Part shown: piece by piece, positions 22,501 through 36,087 of the stretch
Layout of the letters: every line of letters begins with the position of its first letter
Numbering within the stretch: position 1 is the first letter of the stretch
From: Haplosporangium gracile
Lineage: Eukaryota > Mortierellomycota > Mortierellomycetes > Mortierellales > Mortierellaceae
Direction: 5' to 3'
Length of the DNA: 57,987 nt
Assembly: GCA_015499985.1 (NCBI GenBank)
Contig: JAAAUF010000040.1
Span: 438-58,424, forward strand
Translations under genes and position numbers: made by a program
Notes under the pieces: generated by a model
What the model saw: the letters and a program-made list of their open reading frames with translations, nothing else
Told to the model about the DNA's origin: nothing
The model's database searches: none

Positions 22501-23276
22501 CGAACTCATAGTGTCCTTCCAGGCTCTTGAAGCACTCTGAAGTCTCGTCGATCTGCGTCAAAAATCCTTGGCACGCCTCCTTGTACATCACCACAACGGT
22601 CAGGTAGTTTCTAGACAAAGTTCAAGTGGTACAAAGAACATTTACTACGTGTACGTGTGATCTTCTGAGAATTGAGTAGCGATGTCTTTGCAGCGGACGA
22701 ACCTGTAGACGTCTTCTTGATCCCGCTCCATCTTTCCTTCAATTCCCGAGAACCAGTCCAAGAACTGCTGAGTCGTCTCAATAGGCGCCATCTGTTCAGA
22801 TTCCTGGTCGTCTACTTGATTACCCTCAATGTTGGCGACACTTCCAAGTCTCGACCTGGGACGGGTGCCAGCCTCCTTGTCAGTATGTGACCGGGGTGAG
22901 AGAAGATTAGAAAACTGTGAAGGTGAAGGTGCCGAGAGTGCTCCCGACTGCTTGATTCCTGTAGGAGTAGCGTTGACTTGCGAGGACAAGTCTGCTGAAG
23001 AAGCACTGTGCTTTCCTAGCGTCAAAGAGCTATACTCGGTCGCCAACTATGCACAGGTTAAAGCAACGAAAGTCAGTGATAATGCGTCAATTCCTTTTTA
23101 GTCGCAATTACTGTAGGAGAATGAAGCGAGTAATATCTACTTGCATTCGCAGGGAGGGGCAATTCTGAGCAGGCATCCTTGAGTTCTTGCACGCCTTGTC
23201 GTTGCAGCTCTGTTAGGGGTGCAATCGCATCCCAGTCGAGGATGCGATGTTGAGTCTGTCGGATAGGGGCTGCCAT
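19541..23276 (-). CDS. COG3: Conserved oligomeric Golgi complex subunit 3 (COG3/Sec34)
   Basis: Eleven exons (23276-23112, 23046-22703, 22610-22445, 22345-22175, 22059-21797, 21695-21572, 21471-21380, 21280-21153, 21054-20896, 20797-19854, 19756-19541) join in frame to about 923 aa. The start MAAPIRQTQHRILDWDAIAPLTE matches the usual COG3 opening (a D-W-D segment followed by a helical coiled coil). Family hallmarks are FLDWFSGIE, a coiled coil with YLTVVVMYKEACQGFL, EYNSLLNDCYNCYFSVRQQH, and MLQDTQHRLVYRAQAFIRSEI near residue 470. The second half is helical with a Ser/Pro-rich insert at about 500-550. COG tethers vesicles in intra-Golgi retrograde transport as part of lobe A. The first donor (ACA|GTAATT) was chosen because it alone keeps phase with exon 2; the acceptor of exon 10 (TTGCAG) is the best available but not unique. 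Confidence 0.88.
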
Positions 23277-23790
23277 GTCGTGTCCGTGCGTCCGTATGCT
23301 CCTTGATGTCGTGTGTTTTAGCGATGAAGAGTTGAAAGATGATGGCGTTTGATAAGGTTGAACTGGGCTTGTTGCATGCCAAATGAAAGAAAGAAACGCG
23401 AATAAAAGGCAGGAAACCAGGCTGCTGGAGTGTGAAAATGACAGCGACAGGCGCACCGCGATTTTAAGGGGTGTGCCTCGTTCCTGAATTGAACTGATCA
23501 CTTCGATCATTTTATCACTGCAGAAAGTTGAACGTTTTCCTTCCCTCCCTCTCACCCGATCAACTACTCCTTCACTTCTTCTTTGCATTCCTTTTTCTTT
23601 CTTTTTCTTTCTTCTTTATTTCTCTCCGCTTCTTCACATCTCATTGACACTATTTGCATGACCACCACTCGTACCGCCTTCACTTCCTGAATCATTCCCT
23701 CCCAACAACATCAAACAAACAACGCACAGCAGTCTCCTCCCTCAACCGCCTTCCAGTTTCTAACCTCCAACAAAACTCATCACCACAGCC
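23277..23790. promoter_or_regulatory. Bidirectional promoter region, COG3 / mitochondrial carrier
   Basis: The 514-bp region lies between divergent starts. The half next to the carrier is CT-rich (TTCTTTCTTTTT tracts at about 23587-23620), like other plus-strand leaders in this window. No specific site is claimed. Confidence 0.4.
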
Positions 23791-25439
23791 ATGCCGCCAG
23801 CAGACCTTGACAGGTCAAAAATCGACTTTCAAAAGTACTACTTCTACGGGACAGTTCTCAATGTCCCTCCCATCCTGCTCATGTACCCCATGAGGACCGT
23901 CCGTCTTCTTCAGCAACGCAAGTCCTCTGTCCCCGTCTCGTCTTCCATCTTTACAGTCATCAGGGACGTCCAACAAAAGAACGGAACCCGAGCCCTCTTT
24001 GCGGGCGCCACTGTTTTCAGTCTCGGTCTTACGACGACAAAGATCCTTCAGTTTGCGACTTACGACTATATGGCTCAAAAGACCAAAGAAAACGACTATT
24101 TTAAGATCGAAGTTCTCAAGAACCCCAGTGTCCTGAGTGGCGTCCTCGGCACTATCTCCGCAGTGGTCACTACCTTCTTTGTAGTACCTTTTGACATGGT
24201 AATAAGGAACAGACAATGCACGGGCTGGGAAAATGAAAAGGAGGGAGATATGTTATGATTATGACTCTTTGCATACATTCAATTGCTCAGAAACGGCAAG
24301 AGGCAGGGTCAAGAGGGCTTTTTTTTAGGGTTCCTGGATCATCCTTTTTTTTCTTTTCTTCCTTGAGCTTGACTTTGTAAATACTTCTCTCGTAACGGAA
24401 GGACGAATGCGGAAGGAGGGGAGGAGAGGACACAACCGATTACCAACCCATTTTGGTCACAATTACGAAAGATAGAGGGAAGAGCTTAGCCGCAATGCCC
24501 GTGCTTTTAAAGCCTACGCATATTTAATTCTTCCTTTTGCTCTCTTTGCTCGGGTGGGGTGGTCCTCGTGTCATTTTCGATACATATCTTCAATTGCTTT
24601 GCTAATATTTTTTTGGACCATACTTGCAACCGATGCAAATCATTTTCTAGGTCTCCCAACAGATTACAATTGCCAAGGCAGGAGCCGATGGCAGCATAGC
24701 CAGCGCAGCAGCAACACCAACAACAGCCGCATCGGTAGCGCCACCATTAACACCCACAACACCCTTACCCTCCTCAACGGCAGTCAAGACTAAACTCCCC
24801 ATCTACGTTGCAGGATCCTTTGAACCTCTCCAACCACCACAACCCATGCCCATCTCCGAATCACTCAAGCTGCAGTTTAAACAGGAAGGGTTCCGGTTCT
24901 TGTTCCGGGGATATTGTGCAACACTGATGTCGACCGTTCCCTTCTTTGCTGCCTACTTCCCAGCATACGAGTACTCCAAGGTCTGGGTCAAGGACGGTAT
25001 CAACTATGTGCGAACCATGGATATCAACAAAGACAATGAGGCGCCCTTCCCTCCACCAGAACTCCATCAATTGATCATCTCGTCGATCGCAGGATGTTGC
25101 GCCTCCTTTGCAGGAGTCATGATCTCATCCCCGAGCGATATGGTTAAGACCCGTATCCAGACCGAGCAGCGACTTCAGCCCACCAATGGCACGGGTGTCA
25201 AGTTGCCCATGCCATCACTCAAATGGATGGATGTATTCATGGAGATCTGGAAGAAGGAAGGGTTCATGAAGTTCTTCTCGGGCACCAAAGCCAGAGCCAT
25301 CTTGGCGGTTCCTGGAGGCGCACTCAACTTTGTGATCTTTGATTTTGTCCGATCTGTCAGTATCATCAGAGATTCCGACGACATGAAGCCTCTCTCTCTC
25401 CCCCTCCCATCTACCGTCAACAAGGAGGCTCTTTACTAA
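23791..25439 (+). CDS. Mitochondrial carrier family (SLC25) protein, SLC25A44-like
   Basis: Two exons (23791-24198 and 24651-25439) give 398 aa, longer than the usual 300. Three carrier repeats are visible. Their signatures are YPMRTVRLLQQ (degenerate, with R in place of the acidic residue), VPFDMVSQQI and SPSDMVKTRIQ (canonical P-x-D-x-x-K). The second signature VPxDxVSQ is typical of the SLC25A44 group (branched-chain amino-acid carrier in mammals), as is the opening LDRSKIDFQKYYFYG. A Thr/Pro/Ala-rich insert of about 60 residues follows the second signature on the matrix side. It probably sits in the inner mitochondrial membrane; the substrate is not determined. The single intron is unusually long (452 nt) and falls exactly inside the second signature. 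The 3' end converges on NDUFS7. Confidence 0.8.
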
Positions 25440-25909
25440 GCCTGAGCCATTTTCTTTTACATTTTTACGATCTTTCTTCCCTTTACCATTTTTCTTCCGC
25501 GCCTCATTATTTACCACTGCATTCACTGTCAACCCTAGCATGTCAATTGATACACTCAATTTTTACACTTTTCATATAGACACACTACTTTTCTCTCACG
25601 ACCGCACAAATGCACCTTGTACTCATAGACTTTATCTCCCCCCTCCACTTACGCTTAATTGCTTTCAGATCCACTCGATTATAAAAATAACACATATCAA
25701 CGACACCTACATAGGTCCGACAAACACATGAAAAAAAAAAAATGGAAATATTCTATTGTTTGATGGTTGGAGTAGAGAGGGGAAAAAAAAGAGGAGGGAA
25801 ATGGGAAAGGATGCTGCTAAAAAGTGGCGGTGACATTCTGTGGCAGTTAACTTATATCTTGGTATGGCGACTCGTGTGTTTTTGGCGCCATGATTCATGC
25901 TATTGCTTA

Positions 25910-27412
<1,503 letters not shown>

Positions 27413-27758
27413 GATTGGGTTTTTATGTGTGTGTAGTTTGAACAGCCAGAGTGGAAACTTGAACGAGACACCAGCAGGTCCGACGGACAAGGAAGGCCGG
27501 CATTTTCTGGCTCGCCAAGCCACTCCGAGATGATGGCGGTCAGTTAGAGAGTGATGAAAGGGTGAAAACGCGTATCTTCAGATCCCTAATTGCATATGCT
27601 CCACGTGACCCTTTTTCTAAATGCGAATCCATAAAAAATATGAAAAGTGAACACCTGTTTGTTGTTTCCTCCCTTGCAAACACAGACGACATCTTCCTTC
27701 ACGGCTGGATTGCTCGCCATTTCATCCCTGCTCGATCCCTACCAGCTAAAGAACAAAC
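27413..27758. promoter_or_regulatory. Bidirectional promoter region, NDUFS7 / DDT-domain factor
   Basis: The 346-bp gap separates divergent start codons at 27412 and 27759. It includes short AT-rich tracts (near 27630-27650) and no coding signal. Confidence 0.4.
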
Positions 27759-30700
27759 ATGACCGTGCCCACGGACACGCTTAGCTCCAGCACACCCTCT
27801 GCAAAACAGCACCACCAACACTCACCCACCGCTACCAACACCAACACTATACACTTTCGCCCTCTTACACAGATGCTGCCAACAGACCCACAGCACCACC
27901 ACCTCAAGGGATCCCACCCTCATCAGGCTCCACACACACAGCCCCGTCCCAAGGGTATCTCTCTCCTCTCGTCCTGGCTCACAGGCTCCAGCAATAATCC
28001 TAGCACCTATAACAACCACCCTCATTCCTACCCACCTGCACGACAATATCATTCAGGTCCCGCCAATCCGATCGATCCTCGTTATGATAGCAACCTTCCT
28101 CCTCCTTCTGGGAGTCATTTAGCCGCTGGACCCTCGGGTCCTTTGCCTGTTCACACCGGTCAATGGAACGAACCTCGCTCCCACCGCGACCGTACGCCAC
28201 CGATGGAAAGCTATGCTCTGGACTATGGTCGTCGAGGTGATGAGAGAATGGATGTCGATCGCGCCCCTCGCCCTCAACCTTCACATCTACCACGCTATCA
28301 ACATTATCCACCACACGGGCCCTTTCCTGCTGCTTCGCCCATTGACGCCATCACTCCCGGTTCTTACCCTCCACCCTCTCAAGAGTGGATCTTTTCCGAA
28401 ATGCCCGTGAAGCGCAAGGGCAGAAAGCCAAAAGCTGTCAAGTCTGAAGAAGACGAGGACACCACTGGAACTAGCTCCGCTAAGGAAAAGAAGACCAAGA
28501 TTCCCAAGGAGACAAAACCACCCAAAGAACCCAAGGAACCCAAGGAGAAAAAGATCAAAGAGCCCAAGCCACCAAAGGAACCCAAACCCCCCAAGGAGCC
28601 AAAGCCGTCAAAGGAACCCAAGCAGAAGAAACCCAAGAAGAACGACGGTAGCGATGGCGGAACCAATTCAGGAGCCAAACCTGAGCGGTCAATTCTTAGC
28701 TTCTTTGACAGGTCAAACGTGGGGTCAATTGCCAAGACTTCTGGCAGTACTGCAAGTGAGGTAAAAAAGAAATGTTAAAAAAAAGCTACGGCGATGAAAC
28801 CACTGACCATCAGAGGTGGAGTGTTAATTGGTTGTGATAGTTGACCTCCCGATTTTTTTTGTCTCATAGGACCATCGGGGAGACTCGTCAATGGCAGCGT
28901 CGTCGCCATCAAAATCGGTAAGGAACGATGCGCTTCAATTGATATGGATGATCTCATGATGTTGTCTCTATACGGTACTAACCGCGTTTTCAACTTATTA
29001 ACTTTCTAGGGATTCAAGCAATCATGTTTAACATTCGACGTTCTGGATCCCTCCAAGGCAGAAAACTATGTCAACGTGGCGGTTTCGATGGACGATAGGC
29101 GCTTTGAAGGTTTTATGAAGGAGCTGCCAAAGCTGACGGGACGCGCACCCTACGAGGATCTCATGAGCGGACTGCTATTGAGGAGCTCTAAGCTGCCTGT
29201 TCTTAACAAACTAGATCTGCACCACCCAGAGCTGGATATGGACATGCTGGCAGATGTCAAGATGGTCCACGAGTTCTTGAACACGTTTGGCACACCTTTG
29301 GGATTGACCAAGGATCCTGGCGAGTGGATCACATTTGGTAAGTGCTTTGCTGCAAGGCTTGCTTTTCAGCTCCATGTTTTATTTCAGGCTCAGTTTGAAC
29401 AGCTTACCTTCGTATTTATCGCTCTTTGTAGACCTGCTGCTGTCTATGATCAGGAACCCCAGGATCGACAGCCGCCTTGTGGATCTCAGCTGCAAAATGG
29501 TCATGGCAGCCTACGAGGAGGATGAGTCACCCGAGATTACTCAGTTCAACTTTCCCTATTTTCTTGCCGCAGGTCCAGAAGCGGTGGCGGCTCGCAAGCA
29601 ACGGAAGGACATCAAGAAGAACAAATGGGCAGTGACGACAGCTTCCAAGAAGAGAATCCCCCCTATGAACCGCCTCGGCACGATTGAGTACTCTATCTAC
29701 ACCGTTGCCAACCGGATCGAGGCCTTGGTTAAGGCCCTGCACGACATCACATCATCGCCTCGTTTCCATCGGTTTATGAGGGAGGAAGTTGAAGAGAACA
29801 TCACCTCATTAAAGCGACACAAGAGAAAACGCACCGAGGCCCGCAAGGAGATCGAAACGCTGACACACGACCTGGAGCGGGATATGAAGGCCATCGAGCG
29901 CGAGGCGGCTGAGCTGGAGAAACAACGACAGGACATCTTGAGCTCAGAGCGCGAAGGTGGACAGGTCGAGGAAGAGAACGAAGGCGGAAGGACGTTATCG
30001 CGACAGCAGCGTCTAGCCCAAGCCAAGGATGCACGCAACAAGGCTAACGATCTCCTCAGTCAACAGAAGGCGTTAGCGCAGGACCTTAAGATCAAGGAGT
30101 CGCTTTGGGAGACCAAGAAGGAGGAACTTGATGATATTGTGCTGGATGACACGGAGATACAAAAGGATCACAATGTGCCACTAACTCAGTTACGCGGAGG
30201 CCATGCTATTAATGTGGATGACAACCTACGTGTCGTGTGTCTTGGTAGCGATCGATGGGGCCGCAAGTACTGGTTCTGGAAAGAGTTTGGTGGCGTCATT
30301 ATTGAGGACCGGGAGCAAGTTGGGCCTGACCTTAGCAAAGTCTTGACCTCAACATTAACCCTGGCAGAGACAACAACACCCGCGGCAACCACCTCGAAAG
30401 GACAAGATACAGAGGCGATCGCTGATGACGCAGAGACCAAACCCGATATCACCGTAGAAGATACCTCGATGCACGATGTCACCCAGCTCATGAAGACCAT
30501 GGCCGAGCCTGATCTTGCCGGCGGAAAGTTCCGATCCACCAAGGACGCCATGTCGATTGACAACCTCTTGACCGGCAACCAGACACCCGAGGTAGCCAGC
30601 CCATTCGTTTTTGACCATACAGTCTCGGCATCAGCCAAGGCTCCCCGCGAAAAAGACATCCTGGACTATGGACCTATCCAAACTTGGAGCTTGGTCTCAA

Positions 30701-32284
30701 CCAGCAAGGAACTCGCGTCCTTGACTCGCGCTTTGAATGGAAAGGGCCTCCGTGAACGTGTTCTGAAGGCCTCCTTGATGACGATGCGCAGGCGGATTGA
30801 GGCCAGTTTCGACTTAATCAAGTCCTGGGCGGGACAGGAGTATGCTGGCAAGAAGGAACAATTGGTTTCGATCCTGGGCGCCGTTGGCCAGCCGCTGAGT
30901 GAGCAGGATTTAAAGCTGTTATTGAAGAAGCGCGGCAGGAAGAGTCGACAGGAGCTGGCCGACATTGCAGCCACTCAACACGAACACGAACTCGCCACTA
31001 CTTTCGGTGAAGACAAGGTCATGGAGGTGGATAGTGGGGCCGGATCAGCTAATGAATCGTCTCACATGGATGTCGACATGACAGTGGAACATTCGGACGA
31101 AGGCGGTCAGGAGGTCGCCGGGGACGAGGACAAGGACCAAGATGGTAAGAACGAAGCTGAAGATGTTACGGAGTATGGATTCCTGACTTTGGTCGCTCCC
31201 TCGGGATCTAGCCTTACGACGGCAGAGTACTTTGAGAACGCTGTTCGGATTGCAGAGGAGAAGGTCAAGGAACTCTCGGGAGCGATTTGCGATGGCGATA
31301 AGGATGCTATCTCGAATGCTATCCGAGAATTGCAGTCAGCCATGAATGGTGGTGAAGACAGCCGGTTCCTGGCCACTGTCAAGGTCCTGGAGCACTGCTT
31401 GGAGGCTATGGACGAACCTAAATCTACGGAGGAAGGTGTGGAAGGTGGCGAGGGTCAGGAGGGAGGTGAGGCGACCGATTCTCTGGAGCTGAAGGAAGGC
31501 GAGAAAAATGCATCAATGGAGCAGGACGAACCGAAGGAGTCACTTACGACGGCCACGACAACAACGACTGTGGAAAAAGAGACGCCTTTGTTCTCGATCA
31601 GTGTCCCCGTGAATGCAGCGCTGTTGAACTGGCTCAAGAATTATCACATCGACACGATGTTAAAGGACGTCAAGACCTTTGGAGCCCTCCACGCATGGGT
31701 CGATGCTTGTACTCGCTTAGTCGCCAATGTTGTCTATGACGCCGATGAGAATGAGGAAGACGAGGAAGATCTGCACAGACGTCGGGAGAAGGACCACGAT
31801 GCGGACGACAGTGAAGACCATGAACGTGAGGATGACGATGACGGCGAGGAGGAAGGGGAGGAACATGATCATGATGACGATGAAGGAGAAGATGCGGGTG
31901 ATGACAAGGGCGATGACGATGGTCGACAGGCCGAAGAGGACGATGGCCATAACCATGATCGCCGTACCCGTCAACGCCAGCCGCGCCAGCAGGTGAGTGC
32001 ACGGATTCATTATATTATGGATGTGTTCGACGCGACTGGAAATTGTTAAGCGATATGAGACTGATTATTTATTGTGCTCTTTTGTATGATAGGCTGCGCC
32101 GGCTGTTGTAGGAGGACGAGCACTGCGATCGCGAGGCAAGGTGTCGTACGCGTACACGGTTGTTGAGGATGAAGAGGACGACGAGGACGACGAGGATGAG
32201 AACGAGAGTGAAGGGGAGGAGGAAGAGGAGGAAGAAGATGAAGATGAGGCCCCGCTGCGACGGTCCAAGAGGATCAGGCACTGA
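27759..32284 (+). CDS. DDT/WHIM-domain chromatin remodelling factor (ISWI-partner-like)
   Basis: Five exons (27759-28760, 28870-28917, 29010-29337, 29432-31992, 32093-32284) give 1376 aa. Residues 1-220 are His/Pro/Ser-rich. A Lys-rich block with KEPK/PPKEP repeats follows (about 245-295), then ERSILSFFDR (309-318), which looks like a PCNA-binding box. The DDT domain lies near 420-475, with VHEFLNTFGTPLGL and FDLLLSMIRNPRID. A coiled coil spans about 570-700. WHIM2 is marked by NVDDNLRVVCLGSDRWGRKYWFW at about 720-745. The tail is strongly acidic with His/Asp-rich runs and ends KRIRH. Proteins with DDT and WHIM motifs (ACF1/BAZ1, WSTF, yeast Itc1) bind ISWI remodellers and linker DNA; a nuclear role of that kind is inferred. 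No bromodomain or PHD finger is visible, so it resembles Itc1-type factors more than BAZ proteins. Confidence 0.82.
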
Positions 32285-32358
32285 ACCATGGATTAGAGGG
32301 AAGGGAAATAGAGCGAGAAGGGGTGTTGATGCTGGGGATTACACCAGGGTAAAACCAG

Positions 32359-32364
32359 AATAAA
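32359..32364 (+). terminator. Possible poly(A) signal of the DDT/WHIM gene
   Basis: AATAAA lies about 75 nt after the TGA stop at 32282-32284. The 443-bp gap to the next gene (32285-32727) holds only this and the AT/CT-rich upstream region of the next gene. Confidence 0.4.
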
Positions 32365-32727
32365 ACGACAGAATGATAGTACCAAAATAAGTGGCCGACC
32401 AAGGAAAAAACTTTGATTATTTTACCCGTCAATGCGTGGAATGATATACGTCTAGTTGATGCAATGGTTACTAATCGGTCACTTACGCCACATTACCGCT
32501 ATCCGTCATCATCTCGACCAGAGCCTATGACATCCATATCGAGCTTGTCTACTTCTTGATGACCTATATAACCTTGCCGACTTCCCTTCTTTTTTTCTCT
32601 ATCACTTTTCTCTCACAGCTCTTCCTGCCCATCCTTCACAACACGCACACCCTAACACTCCTTCCTTCTAGTCCTCACACACAACCACCCACAAACTAAC
32701 TACAACGAACAGCAAAACATAACAAGC

Positions 32728-34045
32728 ATGTCACCTACCCCAGCATCCGCTCCGGACTTCATCTCCTCTGGCCCAGGAGGCTACGCAGTCTTTGCCGACG
32801 GAGGTCCACTTCCCGGCTATGGCAACATCGGCTACTCAGCCGCCTTCCTCGGACGCCGCTCTGTCCGCGACACCTGGATAGCCGTCTCGGTCCTCTGGAT
32901 CGTCTGGGCCATGCTCTTGTAAGTTTACTTCTCCTCCTCCGTCCTTAGTGGCGACACTTTTTTATTTTTTTACATTTTCGCGCGTTGTATTAGTGCTTTC
33001 CCCCTTGTACCATTCATATGTGTGCTATACTTCACTTTTGTTGACACTTTGCCCTGCCTTTTGCATCTATATGTATCTTACAGCTTGGCGAGGCAGACGT
33101 TCGGACCGACACGAGTCTATGACGCCCCGAGAGGCGAGCGAGTAACCTCGTCCGGCGCTCCGATGGTCAGCGACCAGGGTCCCTATGATGTCCAGAATGG
33201 AGTGGCTGGCACACGAGGCGCACATGACCCCACCATGGTCGGAGGTGCTAACGGTACAACTACTACCGCCGGTCTTGGTCACCATGGAGGCGTTGGTGGT
33301 CGAAACACTGGGGTCTTTTCGCGCGCCGTTAATAGTGTCGTAAGTGTTACCCTTCTACTACGTGACGTGATTGGATGGGCGAAGGGAGATGCGAAGTTAA
33401 TCGGTGACTTACTATGCGGAATTCTGACGCGCACTAACGTCAACCCCCTCCATTTTTATGCGTCTCTCATGGTCGTATAGAGGGACAGGGTCGATCGGAC
33501 CTATAAACTCATCCGAGACTTGACCTTGATGCTCCTCGTTGTCGTCACCCTGAACTCCTTCGGTGAGTTTTTGGACATTAGAACGCTTTTCATTGGCCCT
33601 TTTCATGTAGACAAAACGAAAGACGTTAATTTGAGACACGAATTGGAAAGTATTTACTGACATAGTCGCTGCGCTGAATCATGTTAATCATAGGTCTTGG
33701 CTCTGGCGTTGCGGTCCTGATTCTCGCCTGGATCTACGTAAGTCACTTGCCTCTCTCTCTTTTTTTTTTTTTTTTTTTTNNNNNNNNNNATCTTACTTGC
33801 TCGGTATCACACACCTGTACCGGCCACGACAATTGTTTCTCTCCATCTCCTAGACGCTCATACCAACATTCCTACTTCTTACACCTCTTCATCCAACATA
33901 GGTGGGGCTTGCCTTGGTCTGGGCAGGTCTGATTATGCTGATCGAGAGCCGTGTGATTGACTTGATTATGGGAACTCTTGAGATGTTGCTCCTTCTCGGA
34001 ATCCTCATTGCCGCCTATGTCGTTGGCTGGAACGTGCTCCACTAA
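32728..34045 (+). CDS. Small multi-pass membrane protein, 238 aa (unknown)
   Basis: Five exons (32728-32918, 33084-33339, 33481-33562, 33694-33737, 33902-34045) give 238 aa. The N-terminus is Gly/Pro-rich (FADGGPLPGYGNIGYSAAF). Four hydrophobic helices follow: TWIAVSVLWIVWAMLLF at about 49-65, LTLMLLVVVTLNSFGLGSG at about 162-180, VAVLILAWIYVGLALVWAGLI just after it, and MLLLLGILIAAYVVGW near the C-terminus. A polar Gly/Thr-rich loop (about 75-145) links the first helix to the rest. I do not recognise the family. Introns are short, all phases agree, and one contains the 10-N gap (33780-33789), so the intron length is uncertain but the coding part is intact. Confidence 0.6.
33780..33789. other. 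Assembly gap (10 N) after a poly-T run
   Basis: Ten unresolved bases follow a CT stretch and about 20 T. The gap lies in intron 4 of the 238-aa membrane-protein gene. Its true size is unknown; the homopolymer probably stopped the assembly. Confidence 0.95.
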
Positions 34046-36087
34046 TTCTTTCATCTCTTAATGAGCTGCTAGAAATCTCCTTATACTATCGGGGTTAATT
34101 TCCTATGCACACGTACTCTCCCGAGACTTTCCTCAGACGCGACTTACGCATTTCTTTTTGCTGTTCTTTGTTCTCTCTCCACTTTCTTCTACATACTCTA
34201 TACTCTATACTCTATACATACTCAATTCAATTGTTCAGTCGTTGTTTTTTGCCTTCCCACTACTTGTTTTTCCATAATCTTGATTTTTGTTTCTTCGTGC
34301 GCATGCGCAATTTTTAGTAGTTCTCTAGTTCTCCAAAAAAAAAAAAAAAAAATGCTAATTGTTTGTGCCCTCCCTCTCTCTCTCTCTTGCGTTTTACGTT
34401 TCACGAAATAAAAACAACAGCAAAAAACAAATCAGTGTGTGTGTCGGACTTTCAGATGGGTTATGGATGTTGACAGGCGCTAAGAATGTTCAAGGGAGTA
34501 AATTCAAAAGAAAATGAGAGTGGCGATGGGATAGTCCTTGGAGATTTTTAGGTTATCCTGGTTTTCTATTTACGAGGACGAGGAGGACGCGAGCGAGGCA
34601 CAGACGATAGCAATAAAGGGCGAACACACCATCTCACACGAAGGAAAAAGAGCGGAAACGGCCGTAAAACAAAAGGCAGTTTGATGAATAACGCCAAGGA
34701 CTTGAGACCGATGGAATCACGTTCTGGAGAAAGATTTTATCTTTTTGTGCGAACGGTTGTCGGACCTCTGTGCTCTCACATGCTTGTGCTTCTTATCCTC
34801 TTCTTCGCACACTGCCCTTGTCAAAAAAGAAATGAACGAGAAAGAAACTTGCCTTTCTTTTTTTATTTTTCCTTACTCCTGGAACAAAAGGAAGCATTTA
34901 CCTTTGGCTCAAACATGAGCCAAAAGATACCACGACCATCGTACATACACGCACCATGGTATGCACTCGATCCTCGCTTGCTCCATATAATTTCACCCAT
35001 GCATGTCTTCTATACCTTGCTTGACACGCCCTCTTGTTTCGCATGCCCTCTTTCATTCACCCACACAAGTGTATAGATTGCATTTCAGCCTCTGTACATG
35101 CGCACACCCCTTTCAAACTCAGGAAAGCAAGAGCCAGGAACATGAAGAGAAAAAAGGATGATCGGACTCGTTGCTTCTTGGCTCTCACGAGGGTTGGATG
35201 GACTATTGAGAGGGACGAAATAGGTTTTCCCACATGCTCAAATTTCCTTCCCCTCTTTATTATTTTTACATGCTTGGAGAGCACTTCTCATGTCCAGCAT
35301 CCGATTGAAAGACACAGCAACGACAACTGGACTGGAAATAGGGCGAGTGGATGATGATAGGGGAGTCAGGAACAAAGAAAGGTCTGAGCGTGGAGGAATA
35401 GAGATAGGAAGAAAAGGCAAACAGGTTTCTGAAGGAGGAGGAGCTGTAAATTGGATAGGTTTGTTGGTCAGCATGAAAAGGAGCGCAAGCGTGCGGAGAA
35501 CTACTTAATTGGGCCTCTTATTAGATATTGAACCATGCCCCTCCCTCGTGTAGGCAGCTCTTCTGTCGTTCATGTCTGATCGGACTCAAATAAATTACCT
35601 TTTCAGATGGGATCCAGAACGGAGAGAGAGCAGAAAAGAAGTACATAAGTCCTCCAACCCCTCTTCTTCTTTCGCTCCGTTTTTTTTATTCCTTCTTTCA
35701 CTTCTTCTTTTCTCTAAACCTCCCTCCCTTCTCACTTTCTCCAACAACAACCGCTCTTTCCTCTTTTTCGCTCTACTTCGTACTTTTGGTTTACATCTGC
35801 AGGTAAACAACTTACTACATGCATTATTAGCATGGAACTTACACGCATACACGCTCGGCCCCCTGACAAGAAAAAAAAAAAAAACAACTGAATAAAGCCG
35901 CACGCATCTTTTTCTCCACACAGGTGCACAGAGACAGTGAAGAACGGACAATTGCACTAATGTTTACGTTTGTCCAAAAGACATCACCTCTCTCTTCGCA
36001 TCAGACATCTCACACTCAGCCTTCTCATTCATTTACTTTCCTCATGTTAGACAACAACTCATCATCAAACAACTACAAAGAAACAGG
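34046..36087. other. 2-kb intergenic region upstream of DGAT1
   Basis: No convincing gene is seen on either strand. The region contains an ACTCTAT tandem repeat (about 34191-34217), a poly-A run (34336-34352), a CT microsatellite (34371-34388), a perfect 8-bp inverted repeat (34903-34924) and long purine/pyrimidine tracts. The open frames are biased toward Phe/Leu/Ser or Arg/Lys and match nothing I know. The right part (about 35650-36087) is CT-rich and may be the DGAT1 promoter and leader. Confidence 0.5.
34191..34217. repeat. Heptanucleotide tandem repeat (ACTCTAT)
   Basis: Four near-perfect copies of ACTCTAT in tandem in the intergenic region. No function is apparent. Confidence 0.75.

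Noticed and set aside
28500..28650. KEPK/PPKEP repeats considered as a structural repeat or histone-H1-like tail gene
   Set aside because: They are in frame inside exon 1 of the DDT/WHIM gene and look like an ordinary disordered basic linker.
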